From Flavihumibacter sp. UBA7668 (GTDB lineage Bacteria; Bacteroidota; Bacteroidia; Chitinophagales; Chitinophagaceae): a stretch of 64,000 nt of DNA. The notes below the pieces were generated by a model. It worked only from the letters and a program-made list of their open reading frames with translations, was not told where the DNA came from and ran no database searches. Below, piece by piece: positions 18,008 through 25,892 of the stretch. The translations under genes were made by a program, and so were the position numbers. Every line of letters begins with the position of its first letter. Within the stretch, counting starts at the first letter, position 1. The stretch lies in assembly GCF_002483205.1 (NCBI RefSeq), contig NZ_DLHM01000003.1, positions 372,001 through 436,000 of the forward strand, written 5' to 3'.

Positions 18008-19278
18008 ACAATTTCTTTTACGGTTGCTCCCAGGGAACGAATATGATCGTAAAAACCGGGATAGGATTTATTGATAGCTTCTGCTTTGTCGATGGTAGTG
18101 ATACCACTTGCTTTTAATGCAGCAACGGCACAGGCCATGGCGATTCGATGATCGTGATGTGAATGAACGGAAGCACCGGTTAAACCGTTTCCTCCCTTAA
18201 TCAACATCAGGTCGCCCTGCAATTCGATAACGAGTCCCATTTTTCCAAATTCTTCCTGCAGGGTTAGAGCGCGATTACTTTCTTTATGTGTGAGGCGTTC
18301 AACCCCTTCAATAACAGTAGTGCCCGTACAATAGGCTGCCAATGCAACGAGTGGAGGAAACAGATCCGGACAATCCGTAGCATCAAACTGGAAGGCATTC
18401 ATTGGCATGGGTCGAACGATTATTTGTTCGGGTTCAATACTGATTCCTGCCCCGCAACTGATCAATGCCTGAAGAATGGCTTTATCAGCCTGGGTTGAAA
18501 ACACATCCAGCCCTTTGACATTGATTTCTCCTGCAATTGCTCCTGCCACCAGCAGAAAGGCGGCACCACTCCAATCACCTTCCACTGTATACGTTCGGTT
18601 TCCCGTACCTGTTGAATGATTTCCCTTAAAATAAAAACTTTCATAGTTTCTGTTTTCAGGCACTTCCAAACCAAAATCTTCCATCACCTTGAGGGTAAGG
18701 TCAACATAAGGTTTGCTTTTCAGATTGGTAACTGTTACTGCAACATCCCTGGCACCTGCAGCTGCATAGGCCAATAAAATTCCGGTAAGGAATTGGGAAC
18801 TGAGTGAACCATCAATAGTAATATTTTTTGGAACCAGCGGCCCCTTCACTACCAGCGGTAATTTTCCATCTTTCGATTGAACAGTCACTTCCAGTTGAGG
18901 AAGTACTTCATCAAAAAAATCCATTGGACGATTAACCAGACTGCCTTCTCCTGTAATGGTGATGGCTTCTTTGTTCAAGGCAACCAATGGTGTAAACATT
19001 CTAATTCCCAAACCACTTTCTCCACAATGTACCGTAGCAGAGCGGGCCTCAATACCCGAGGATTGAATGATTAGCTCATTTTCTGTTTCTTTCAAATCGG
19101 CACCCAGTGCTTTTATAACCCCCAATGCTGCTCTATCATCATTGGAATTACCAGGATTCCTGATTATGGAGATCCCTCCGGCTGCAATAGCGGCGGCACA
19201 GGCTCTTTGCATGGAACTTTTGGAAGCTGCTGCCCATATTTCGCCGGATATGGAAGAAGGTTCTACCGTTACTACCAT
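18004..19278 (-). CDS. aroA: 3-phosphoshikimate 1-carboxyvinyltransferase (EPSP synthase)
   Basis: The 424-residue enzyme joins PEP to shikimate-3-phosphate. Visible features are the N-terminal SKSSMQRACAAA lysine motif, LGIRMFTPLVAL in place of the usual GNSGT-type loop, SSQFLTGILLA and the C-terminal DHRIAMACAVAAL. The PEP-binding loop reads GESGLGIRMF rather than the common GNAGTAMR, a variant found in Bacteroidota. It starts 10 bp after aroB and overlaps aroC. Confidence 0.95.
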   Translation of the reverse strand: MVVTVEPSSISGEIWAAASKSSMQRACAAAIAAGGISIIRNPGNSNDDRAALGVIKALGADLKETENELIIQSSGIEARSATVHCGESGLGIRMFTPLVALNKEAITITGEGSLVNRPMDFFDEVLPQLEVTVQSKDGKLPLVVKGPLVPKNITIDGSLSSQFLTGILLAYAAAGARDVAVTVTNLKSKPYVDLTLKVMEDFGLEVPENRNYESFYFKGNHSTGTGNRTYTVEGDWSGAAFLLVAGAIAGEINVKGLDVFSTQADKAILQALISCGAGISIEPEQIIVRPMPMNAFQFDATDCPDLFPPLVALAAYCTGTTVIEGVERLTHKESNRALTLQEEFGKMGLVIELQGDLMLIKGGNGLTGASVHSHHDHRIAMACAVAALKASGITTIDKAEAINKSYPGFYDHIRSLGATVKEIV

Positions 19279-19287
19279 CTTATTTCT

Positions 19288-20307
19288 TTAAATCTTTTCA
19301 ATTAATTGTTTAACCTGCTGAAGCGGAAGTGTATGAATTACCCCCTTTCCTATTTTTTCAAGCAGGATATAATGCAGGCTGGACCGCTCTCTTTTTTTGT
19401 CGTGTTTGAGTACCTCAAACACTTTACTGCGGTCAAAATCTGCGTAAGTGGGTAATCCGTATTGGTCGATTAGATTTACCAAACGTTTTACCTGACGGAA
19501 TCCCACTAATTCTTCCGACAAATGGGCTGCATAGGTCATTCCAATAGCAACGGACTGTCCATGTGAAAGTTCAAATTGGTTTTCGAGTGCATGTGCCAAT
19601 GTATGACCGAAGTTCAGTAGTTTACGTTCTCCCTGTTCAGTTTCATCGCCCTGAACAACTTTTGTCTTCAATAAAGCGTTTCGACGAACCAGAGCAGCGA
19701 TTTCAGTTTTCCTTTTCACATACCAACTGAGATCGTGTGAGCTGAGCTGTCTGAACATCGACGCATCTTTAATGGCCGCATGTTTGATAATTTCTGCAAA
19801 CCCATTCTGCCATTCTGTTTCGGGAAGGGTTTGAAGCAAACTGGTATCAAAGAAAAGAAAAGAAGGTTGCCGGATACAGCCAACAATATTTTTATATACT
19901 TCCACATCAACCCCATTTTTACCACCGATGGATGCATCCACCATCGCCAGTAAACTGGTCGGAACAAAACCAGTGCGGATCCCCCGCATGTAAATGGAGC
20001 CAACATAGCCGGTAAGATCGGTGATAACACCACCACCCAACCCAACCAGGGTTGTTTTCCGGTCTGCTTCCATTTCGATCATGGTGTCGATAATGGTGTC
20101 GGCGGTTTGCTGAATTTTGAATTCTTCTCCTGCTTTTATTACGATCGTATTCCAGCCTTTCAGTTTTTGCTTAAAGGCTTCATAGATATTTTCGTCTGTT
20201 ATGAGGATGGCGTGTTGTTTATCAACAACATTTTTCAGTCCGGATAAACTGGCACCGAAACAGTATTCGGTAACAGTTTGTCCGATCCGGATTTTTTTCT
20301 TTTCCAT
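19288..20307 (-). CDS. aroB: 3-dehydroquinate synthase
   Basis: The 339-residue enzyme is NAD- and metal-dependent and converts DAHP to 3-dehydroquinate. Motifs include the glycine-rich VGLGGGVITDLTGYVGSIYM (about 87-106), PTSLLAMVDASIGGKNGVD, AEIIKHAAI and the metal-binding NFGHTLAHALE plus SHGQSVAIGM. The usual FAAA after DLTGY reads GSIY. It lies 14 bp after the DAHP synthase gene in the aromatic operon. Confidence 0.96.
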   Translation of the reverse strand: MEKKKIRIGQTVTEYCFGASLSGLKNVVDKQHAILITDENIYEAFKQKLKGWNTIVIKAGEEFKIQQTADTIIDTMIEMEADRKTTLVGLGGGVITDLTGYVGSIYMRGIRTGFVPTSLLAMVDASIGGKNGVDVEVYKNIVGCIRQPSFLFFDTSLLQTLPETEWQNGFAEIIKHAAIKDASMFRQLSSHDLSWYVKRKTEIAALVRRNALLKTKVVQGDETEQGERKLLNFGHTLAHALENQFELSHGQSVAIGMTYAAHLSEELVGFRQVKRLVNLIDQYGLPTYADFDRSKVFEVLKHDKKRERSSLHYILLEKIGKGVIHTLPLQQVKQLIEKI

Positions 20308-20320
20308 GCTGCTTTCCGGC

Positions 20321-21412
20321 TTAGCTGTTCATGATTTTATTCTGGTGGTTGATGGATTCCATATGTACCGCATCAAAATAACGGGTGATGAATTCCTTGC
20401 TCAATCCAAGTTTATCGCCTTTCAGGAAAGCGCGATCCAGAATTTCATTCCAGCGATTGGTTTGCAGAATGGTGATACTATTATTTTTCTTGTAGGTTCC
20501 GATTTGTTCGGCCACTTTCATCCGCTGACCCAGAATTTGCATGAGTTCATCATCGAGGTGATTGATTTGCTGACGCAATTTTTCCAGTGCAGCATGGTAG
20601 GCTTCTGAATCAACATCTTCTTTTCTCCAGGCGATACTGTTCAGCATTTCTGCCAGACGCTCAGGGGTAACCTGTTGTTTAGCATCACTCCAGGCGTTAT
20701 CCGGATCGATATGGCTTTCGATAATCATACCATCGTAATCAAGATCCACTGCTTTCTGCATAACATCAAGCAGGATATCACGCCTGCCGCAGATATGGGA
20801 TGGATCGTTAATCATCATCATTTCTGGGAAACGACGTTTCATTTCGATCGCCAGATGCCACATCGGTGCATTTCTGAATTCTGTATTTCCGTAAGAGGAG
20901 AAACCACGGTGAATCAATCCGATTTGACTGATCCCGGCTTTGGCTACCCGCTCAACAGCACCGAGCCATAATTCGAGATCGGGGTTGATCGGGTTTTTGA
21001 TAAGAACCGGCACATCCACACCTTTTAGCGCATCAGCAACTTCCTGTACGCTGAAAGGGTTTACTGTTGTACGAGCACCTACCCAAAGCACATCCACATC
21101 AAAGTGCAGGGCATCTTCTACCTGTTTGGCAGTAGCAACTTCCACTGCAACCGGAATTCCGGTAAGTTTTTTCGCCTGTTGTAACCAGGGCAGACCTTTT
21201 GTACCAATACCTTCAAAAGAACCCGGACGTGTACGTGGTTTCCAGATACCGGCCCGCATAATATCAATTTTACCGGTTTGTGCCAATCGTTGTGCGGTTT
21301 GCAATACCTGTTCTTCGGTTTCCGCGCTACATGGACCCGCTATAATCAGCGGACGTTTCGCCCATGCTTCCTGTGTAATTTGTTTCATTGTTTTGTTGTC
21401 GGTTGCTTGCAT
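20321..21412 (-). CDS. Bifunctional DAHP synthase (type I-beta) / chorismate mutase
   Basis: The 363-residue fusion has an N-terminal DAHP synthase of the KDPG-aldolase-like type (about 10-265; IIAGPCSAETEEQ, GIWKPRTRPGSFEG, LIHRGFSSY). A C-terminal AroQ chorismate mutase follows (about 270-350; LRQQINHLDDELMQILGQRM, IGTYKKNN). This order, DAHPS then CM, is the Bacteroidota arrangement. It catalyses the first step of the shikimate pathway and the branch to prephenate, and the CM domain probably also gives feedback control. It lies downstream of a 425-bp repeat-rich gap after tyrA. A second start (MKQITQEAW, 24 bp in) is possible. Confidence 0.93.
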   Translation of the reverse strand: MQATDNKTMKQITQEAWAKRPLIIAGPCSAETEEQVLQTAQRLAQTGKIDIMRAGIWKPRTRPGSFEGIGTKGLPWLQQAKKLTGIPVAVEVATAKQVEDALHFDVDVLWVGARTTVNPFSVQEVADALKGVDVPVLIKNPINPDLELWLGAVERVAKAGISQIGLIHRGFSSYGNTEFRNAPMWHLAIEMKRRFPEMMMINDPSHICGRRDILLDVMQKAVDLDYDGMIIESHIDPDNAWSDAKQQVTPERLAEMLNSIAWRKEDVDSEAYHAALEKLRQQINHLDDELMQILGQRMKVAEQIGTYKKNNSITILQTNRWNEILDRAFLKGDKLGLSKEFITRYFDAVHMESINHQNKIMNS

Positions 21413-21837
21413 AAAACTACGTTTAAATCAAAAGTTAAAAGTAAAAAGTAAAAAATCGGGCCGTTTTCAAACGCAATTACTCCGCCTGTATCGGCCACCC
21501 TATTCACCCACTAAATAAATTACCATCATTAAATCCACTCACCTTTCTCCGCTCCCCTTGCCCCATGCCTCCTTTTCCTCCATTCTCCATTTCATCCATA
21601 CATCCGCGTTGATATATATTCATTATATCCTTTCAACGTTGGCCTTTTCTTCTTTTTCTCCTTCTCCTTCCTTCCTCCTTTTCCCATAACCAATTGGATA
21701 CCCAAGTTTTGCTTCCTTTACGTCGAAAAAGCACCCTAACTTTTCCTACATTTTCGCCTTTCACCTTTCTCCTCTCACCTTTCTCCTCTCACCTTTCTCC
21801 TCTCACCTTTCTCCTCTCACTTTTCACTTTTCACTTT
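21413..21837. other. Gene-free, pyrimidine-rich intergenic region with heptamer repeats at both ends
   Basis: No plausible gene was found; the open frames are low-complexity Ser/Phe/Leu translations. The left end has AAAGTTA/AAAGTAA/AAAGTAA heptamers (about 21432-21452) and the right end has the inverted array at 21761-21844. In between is C/T-rich plus-strand sequence, purine-rich on the coding strand. Confidence 0.6.
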
Positions 21838-21844
21838 TCACTTT
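21761..21844 (-). repeat. Tandem repeat array (4 x 14 bp, then 4 x 7 bp) at the tyrA stop codon
   Basis: On the plus strand TCACCTTTCTCCTC is repeated four times (21761-21816), then TCACTTT four times (21817-21844). On the coding strand the heptamer reads AAAGTGA, and its first copy supplies the tyrA TGA stop. The 14-mer is a doubled heptamer (AAGGTGA plus GAGGAGA). Confidence 0.9.
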
Positions 21845-22686
21845 ATTATCCTGCTGATCCTGTTCGCATTCTGAATCAGTTCTTCCAGATATTCATAATT
21901 CTCTTTTTCGAGGCAGGCTTTGAATTTGCGGAGCTGGGAGATATGTTCGTTCAAAACATCGAGTACGTTTTCGCGATTCTGCATGAAAATCGGCACCCAC
22001 ATGGAGGGATTTGATTTGGCCAGACGAACCGTACTTTCAAAACCTCCACTCGCCAATTCAAAAATTGCCTGATCTTCCCGTTCCTTTTCCAACACTGTAT
22101 TAGCAAGTGCAAAAGAAGTAATATGTGATATATGACTTACATAGGCAGCATGCAAATCATGCGCATGGGCATCCATTTCGAGCAGATGCATGCCAATTTT
22201 ATGGTAGGCCGATTTGACCCATTTTACTGCGTCTTCATCACTATCGGCCGAATTGCATAATACGACCGCTTTATTTTCAAATGCTTGTTTAATTGCGGCG
22301 CCTGGGCCGCTATACTCAGTACCCCACATCGGGTGTGTAGCAACATATCGTCCCCGATTGGGATGATTTTTAACTGCATCAATTAATTGTTCCTTAGTAG
22401 AACCGGCATCCAGCACTATCTGGTGCGTAATCCGATCCAATACCTTAGGAAGAAGGCTGGTCATTTTATCAACAGGTATACATAGAATGATAACATCCGA
22501 TTGATCGATGGCCTGTTCCAATGACAAAACCTCATCAACAAGTCCTAATTCAACAGCTTTTTTTGCGTGCTCGGGATTGGCTTCCACTCCCACAATACCC
22601 GCAGCCATCCCCTTTTCATTCAGCTGCAAAGCCAGGGACCCGCCTATTAAACCAACACCAACTATTGCAATTCGTTTTCTTTCCAT
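21838..22686 (-). CDS. tyrA: Prephenate dehydrogenase
   Basis: The 282-residue enzyme makes 4-hydroxyphenylpyruvate, the tyrosine precursor. The N-terminal Rossmann fold has VGVGLIGGSLAL (about 9-20); DVIILCIPVDKM and LDAGSTKEQLIDAV follow, then THPMWGTEYSGP with the conserved catalytic-type His. The C-terminal helical domain (about 170-280) contains YVSHISHITSFALA. No mutase or ACT domain is fused. The last codons and stop lie in a heptamer repeat. It lies about 400 bp downstream of the aminotransferase gene. Confidence 0.94.
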   Translation of the reverse strand: MERKRIAIVGVGLIGGSLALQLNEKGMAAGIVGVEANPEHAKKAVELGLVDEVLSLEQAIDQSDVIILCIPVDKMTSLLPKVLDRITHQIVLDAGSTKEQLIDAVKNHPNRGRYVATHPMWGTEYSGPGAAIKQAFENKAVVLCNSADSDEDAVKWVKSAYHKIGMHLLEMDAHAHDLHAAYVSHISHITSFALANTVLEKEREDQAIFELASGGFESTVRLAKSNPSMWVPIFMQNRENVLDVLNEHISQLRKFKACLEKENYEYLEELIQNANRISRIIK

Positions 22687-22780
22687 TCTTTGTGTTGCTT
22701 TTATTCTGCTTTAAAATTCTTCATTTCAAGATTTTATTACCGCTCTCAACTCCTCACTCCTAGTCCCATTTCCAGCCATT

Positions 22781-22825
22781 TACCTGCCTCCCCAGGCTTC
22801 CGCAGGAACATTCACCACCGGTTAC
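22781..22825. repeat. Copy 1 of a 45-bp hairpin-bearing repeat
   Basis: The sequence begins TACCTGCCTCCCCAGGC and ends CGGTTAC. GCCT/AGGC can pair around a 4-nt loop. Copy 2 is 162 bp away in the same orientation. Confidence 0.55.
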
Positions 22826-22942
22826 TTATTACTACAGTTTCCGTTACCTTGGAAAAAAGACCCTTTTCCGCCAATTCAACTTTTGTTTCCCTTCTCTCCT
22901 TTTTTCCTTTTTACCTTTTTCTCCTTTGTTTCCTTTGTTTAT

Positions 22943-22987
22943 TACCTGCTTCCGCAAGCGTCGGCAGTAATATTGGCAATCGGTTAC
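22943..22987. repeat. Copy 2 of the 45-bp hairpin-bearing repeat
   Basis: The sequence begins TACCTGCTTCCGCAAGC and ends CGGTTAC. Relative to copy 1 the stem changed from GCCT/AGGC to GCTT/AAGC, a C-G to T-A change that keeps pairing. Confidence 0.55.
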
Positions 22988-23044
22988 CTTTGCATCAATA
23001 TCCGAAACAGCGAACAAAATCCAACCCCTTCCTCCTTTTCCTCC

Positions 23045-23100
23045 ACTTCCCACTTCTAACTTCTAACTTCTAACTTCTAACTTCTAACTTCTCACTTCCT
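23045..23100 (-). repeat. Heptamer tandem array at the aminotransferase stop codon
   Basis: Eight consecutive 7-bp units read ACTTCCC, ACTTCTA five times, ACTTCTC and ACTTCCT on plus. On the coding strand this is (TAGAAGT)n, and the aminotransferase TAG stop at 23084-23086 is inside the array. Confidence 0.92.
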
Positions 23101-24247
23101 CGATTCTCTGCTTCGCTTCCCTCAACTTTTCCTCCGGACTACAAAGACTTACACGAATAAACCCATTGCCGGCGGATCCGAAAATGCCACCAGGCGTTAT
23201 GAAAACATTGGCACCATACAGGATCGCATCACTCATAGCGAAACCATCCTTGTATTCCGCCGGGATTTTTGCCCATACAAACATACCAGCCTGCCCTTTA
23301 TTATAAGTTGCTTTTAATAAATCCAGCAATTCAAATACCAGTAAGCGCCGCCTGCTATACACTTCATTTACCGAAGCATACCAGTCCGCCCCCAATTGCA
23401 ATGCTTTGGCCGCTGCCAGCTGGACTGGTAAAAACATACCACTATCCATATTACTTTTGAAACGGATTACTTCATCAATCCGCTCTTTTGCTCCAGCCAG
23501 CATGCCAACCCGCCATCCCGCCATATTCTGACTTTTACTAAGTGAATTCAACTCCACCACCACATCCATCGCACCGGGTATGGCCAGCAGACTTGAGGGG
23601 GTTTTATTCAGAATAAAACTATACGGATTATCATGACATATCAGTATCGAATGTTTCTTCGCAAACGCAATCAGGCGGGTATAAAATTTAGCTGAAGGTA
23701 ATTGTCCCGTTGGCATATGCGGATAATTTACCCACATCAGTTTCACTTTTGATAAATCTGTTTTCTCCAGCGCATCCAGATCTGGCTCCCAGTTCAAAGC
23801 TTCTGCCAATTCATAGGAAACAGCTTCTCCGCCCGCCAGCTTAACCGCGCTGCTGTAGGTTGGATAACCCGGATTTGGAATCAGCGCCTGATCACCCGCA
23901 TCAAGATAAGTCATACAAATATGCATGATCCCTTCCTTGCTTCCAATGAGTGGAAGGATATTGGTATCAGAGTTTAGAGTAACACCATACCAGGTACCGT
24001 ACCAGTCTGCCATCGCCTTACGCAAGACCGGAGAACCTTTATAATTCTGATAGGCATGCACATTCGGTTTGGCAGCTTCTTCCTGAAGAGTTTTTATCAC
24101 TTCGGGGTGTGGCGGCAAATCGGGACTTCCGATACCGAGGTTGATAATCGCTTTACCTTCCTTATTGAGGGTGTCAATTTCCCGAAGTTTTTGAGAGAAA
24201 TAATATTCACCAATTCCATTAAGGCGACTCGCCGTACTAATCTTCAT
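23084..24247 (-). CDS. PLP-dependent aminotransferase (class I/II), probably aromatic
   Basis: The 387-residue fold-type I aminotransferase has NLGIGSPDLPPHPEVI at the N-terminus, YQNYKGSPVLRKAMADWY, NPGYPTYSSAVKLAGG, then WVNYPHMPTGQL with CHDNPYSF. The Schiff-base Lys is in VELNSLSKSQNMAGWRVG. The sequence resembles the LL-diaminopimelate/aspartate/aromatic aminotransferase group. Its place between pheA and tyrA implies transamination of phenylpyruvate, 4-hydroxyphenylpyruvate or prephenate. It starts 2 bp after pheA. Substrate is inferred from context. Confidence 0.87.
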   Translation of the reverse strand: MKISTASRLNGIGEYYFSQKLREIDTLNKEGKAIINLGIGSPDLPPHPEVIKTLQEEAAKPNVHAYQNYKGSPVLRKAMADWYGTWYGVTLNSDTNILPLIGSKEGIMHICMTYLDAGDQALIPNPGYPTYSSAVKLAGGEAVSYELAEALNWEPDLDALEKTDLSKVKLMWVNYPHMPTGQLPSAKFYTRLIAFAKKHSILICHDNPYSFILNKTPSSLLAIPGAMDVVVELNSLSKSQNMAGWRVGMLAGAKERIDEVIRFKSNMDSGMFLPVQLAAAKALQLGADWYASVNEVYSRRRLLVFELLDLLKATYNKGQAGMFVWAKIPAEYKDGFAMSDAILYGANVFITPGGIFGSAGNGFIRVSLCSPEEKLREAKQRIEEVRS

Positions 24248-24249
24248 AA

Positions 24250-25074
24250 TTACTTTCCGTTTTTATAAATCCCGTAAACCTGGAGACTCACCGTCAGTGG
24301 CTCAATCTCCCTCATTACATCCTGAAACTGTTCCAAACTGTCAAACTCCATATCGGCATGAAAACTATATTGCCAATCGCTGCCGGGGATGGGGAAACTC
24401 TGCAGTTTGCTGAGATTGATTCCACCATCCGCAATCCGTGTCAGCACTTTCGCCAGGCTTCCCCGTGAATGATCTGTATGAAAATTTACCGAGGCTTTAT
24501 TTGCATCCACAATTTCCACAGCCAGATCCTTATGCTGAAGAATCAGGAAACGGGTATAATTGTTTCGCATGGTATGAATATTCGGTGCAAGCACTTCGAG
24601 TTCAAACAGATCTGCCGCCAGCTTGCTTGCTATGGCAGCTGCATGCTTGTGGTGCTTCTGGTGAATATATTTGGCACTTAAAGCGGTATCCTCTGTTTCT
24701 ACCAGTTTCCAGTTGAATTTTTCAAGGTAATCCAGGCATTGCAAAATCGCCATTGGATGGGAATGAACCTCCCGGATATCTTCAAGTTGCACACCCGGAT
24801 TTACCAATAAATTTTGCCTGATTTGAAGATAAACTTCACCTACAACCTGGAGGTTGCTTTTCTGCAGGAGATTATAATTCGGTAAAATACTTCCGGCAAT
24901 GGAGTTTTCAATCGCCATAACGCCGCCTTCACTGTCTTTTTTGCTGGAAGCGATTTTAACCACTTCCCGGAAGGTGGCGCAGGGAATTACTTCAACCTGC
25001 TTGCCGAAAAACTGCTGCGCTGCCACCTGGTGGAAGCTGCCCTCATAACCCTGTATGGATACTCTTGTTGCCAT
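24250..25074 (-). CDS. pheA: Prephenate dehydratase with ACT domain
   Basis: I chose the ATG at 25074 (274 residues); a TTG 9 bp upstream lies in the U-tract of the attenuator and is unlikely. The catalytic domain (about 1-185) has QGYEGSFHQVAAQQFF, AIENSIAGSI, VHSHPMAILQC and MRNNYTRFLIL with the catalytic TRF. The ACT domain (about 190-270) has RGSLAKVLTRIADGGINLSK. The usual ESRP Phe-binding motif reads QSFP. The enzyme makes phenylpyruvate. It is the first structural gene of the aromatic supra-operon, preceded directly by a leader peptide and terminator hairpin. Confidence 0.95.
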   Translation of the reverse strand: MATRVSIQGYEGSFHQVAAQQFFGKQVEVIPCATFREVVKIASSKKDSEGGVMAIENSIAGSILPNYNLLQKSNLQVVGEVYLQIRQNLLVNPGVQLEDIREVHSHPMAILQCLDYLEKFNWKLVETEDTALSAKYIHQKHHKHAAAIASKLAADLFELEVLAPNIHTMRNNYTRFLILQHKDLAVEIVDANKASVNFHTDHSRGSLAKVLTRIADGGINLSKLQSFPIPGSDWQYSFHADMEFDSLEQFQDVMREIEPLTVSLQVYGIYKNGK

Positions 25075-25109
25075 AAAAAACAAGAGTCCCGGCTTTCTGC
25101 CGGGACTCT
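25075..25109 (-). terminator. Intrinsic terminator (attenuator) abutting the pheA start codon
   Basis: The stem AGAGTCCCGGC pairs perfectly with GCCGGGACTCT (11 bp; 25083-25093 with 25099-25109) around a 5-nt loop. On the minus strand it is followed by TTGTTTTTT and then directly by the pheA ATG. A terminator between leader peptide and structural gene is the mark of transcription attenuation. Confidence 0.85.
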
Positions 25110-25130
25110 CTATGTTTAGTTTTAATGATC

Positions 25131-25226
25131 TTAATTTGTTGATCTAACACAAAGCATCGCCGGCCTTCTGCCTGTAAAAAAGTAGAAGTAAAAATAAAAT
25201 CGGCCAAATGCATTTCCTGTGATCAT
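25131..25226 (-). CDS. Phe/Tyr leader peptide of the aromatic operon attenuator
   Basis: The 31-codon ORF runs from the ATG at 25224-25226 to TAA at 25131-25133. Residues 10-17 are FYFYFYFF, with another Phe at 7: seven Phe-or-Tyr codons in a row plus one more, which is the control-codon run expected of a pheL-type leader. The stop is 22 nt upstream of the attenuator hairpin. The segment after the control codons (GGCAGAAGGCCGGC, 25159-25172) nearly repeats the terminator core (GGCAGAAAGCCGG). Its GCCGG could therefore pair with the CCGGC of the terminator 5' arm and act as antiterminator. The T-rich stretch TATATTTT just upstream (about 25231-25240) may be the -7 box. The mechanism is inferred by analogy with enteric pheL; the sequence features are directly visible. 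Confidence 0.83.
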   Translation of the reverse strand: MITGNAFGRFYFYFYFFTGRRPAMLCVRSTN

Positions 25227-25296
25227 GGAGTAAAAATATACAATGATTGAATACGAGAAAAAAAATTTTTCCTTACGAATGTTAGTTAAACACGGA

Positions 25297-25860
25297 TTAG
25301 TCCAGTCGTTTAACCTGTTCATCGTCCATTTTGCGAAAGAGATGAAATGGCTTAAAGGTACGCCAGTTGGGCAGTTCAACCAGTTCTATATAGCGTTGTA
25401 ATTTAGCTTTCCGAAAATCATACTGAGTTTGTTCCGGCATGTTAATTAATACCGCCCAGCCCTCTTCATCAATCATTTCTTCGTACCATTCTTCGTAATA
25501 ATCCCGGTCGCCGGAATGATAGTTAAGAACATTCTCTGCAATAAAGATGAATTTGTGAATACCGGCAAGCTGGAATTTATCGATGACTTCCCGCTTGAGC
25601 TGCATGATATCGTTTTCAATGGCATCATTCCATTCGCCCAATAACTCGATAACAGCATAATGTTCATCATAATCCGCCAGAATCACCTTCAGGTACAGTG
25701 TTCGTGATCCAAATTCATCCCATTGCGGGTGGATATAAAAATTATAGATCGTTTGTGAATACTCAAATTCAGAATACACGCGCCCATAAAAAGGAGATTG
25801 CTCATCCTCTTCACTCACATAAATATGGCGCCAGTTATAAAATGGTTCAATTTCATGCAC
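25297..25860 (-). CDS. Conserved hypothetical protein, acidic, aromatic-rich
   Basis: The 187-residue soluble protein appears to start at GTG (25860), because an in-frame TAA lies four codons upstream and the nearby ATG is out of frame. It is rich in Tyr, Trp, Glu and Asp (EIEPFYNWRHIYVSEEDEQS, DRDYYEEWYEEMIDEEGW) with no signal or membrane segment. I do not recognise a domain. It is next to murQ on the same strand, 32 bp downstream, and upstream of the aromatic leader, so it may be co-transcribed with murQ. Confidence 0.75.
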   Translation of the reverse strand: MHEIEPFYNWRHIYVSEEDEQSPFYGRVYSEFEYSQTIYNFYIHPQWDEFGSRTLYLKVILADYDEHYAVIELLGEWNDAIENDIMQLKREVIDKFQLAGIHKFIFIAENVLNYHSGDRDYYEEWYEEMIDEEGWAVLINMPEQTQYDFRKAKLQRYIELVELPNWRTFKPFHLFRKMDDEQVKRLD

Positions 25861-25892
25861 GCCGGCAATTTACAAAGTTCCGGATAAAAGAA

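Larger units (their letters stand above)
22687..23083. other. Gene-free intergenic region with a diverged 45-bp repeat pair
   Basis: Between the aminotransferase stop and the tyrA start I see no supported gene. It holds two 45-bp copies (22781-22825 and 22943-22987; 34 of 45 identical) that can each fold into small hairpins, a long pyrimidine-rich run (about 22860-22940), and the start of a heptamer array. Confidence 0.6.

Noticed and set aside
21694..22014. Plus-strand open frame rich in Phe, Leu, Ser
   Set aside because: It is a translation of the pyrimidine repeat array and antisense to tyrA; no coding character.
22690..23073. Plus-strand open frame in the tyrA-aminotransferase gap
   Set aside because: Low-complexity translation of pyrimidine-rich spacer without a credible start or homology pattern.
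23045..23100. CRISPR-like array
   Set aside because: Units are 7 bp and directly abutting with no spacers and no cas genes nearby.
25075..25083. TTG start for pheA nine bases upstream
   Set aside because: It lies in the terminator U-tract; the ATG at 25074 begins at the conserved N-terminus.
25227..25379. Longer frame upstream of the leader peptide
   Set aside because: It would overlap the preceding gene and contain the probable promoter; the ATG at 25226 gives a compact leader typical of attenuators.
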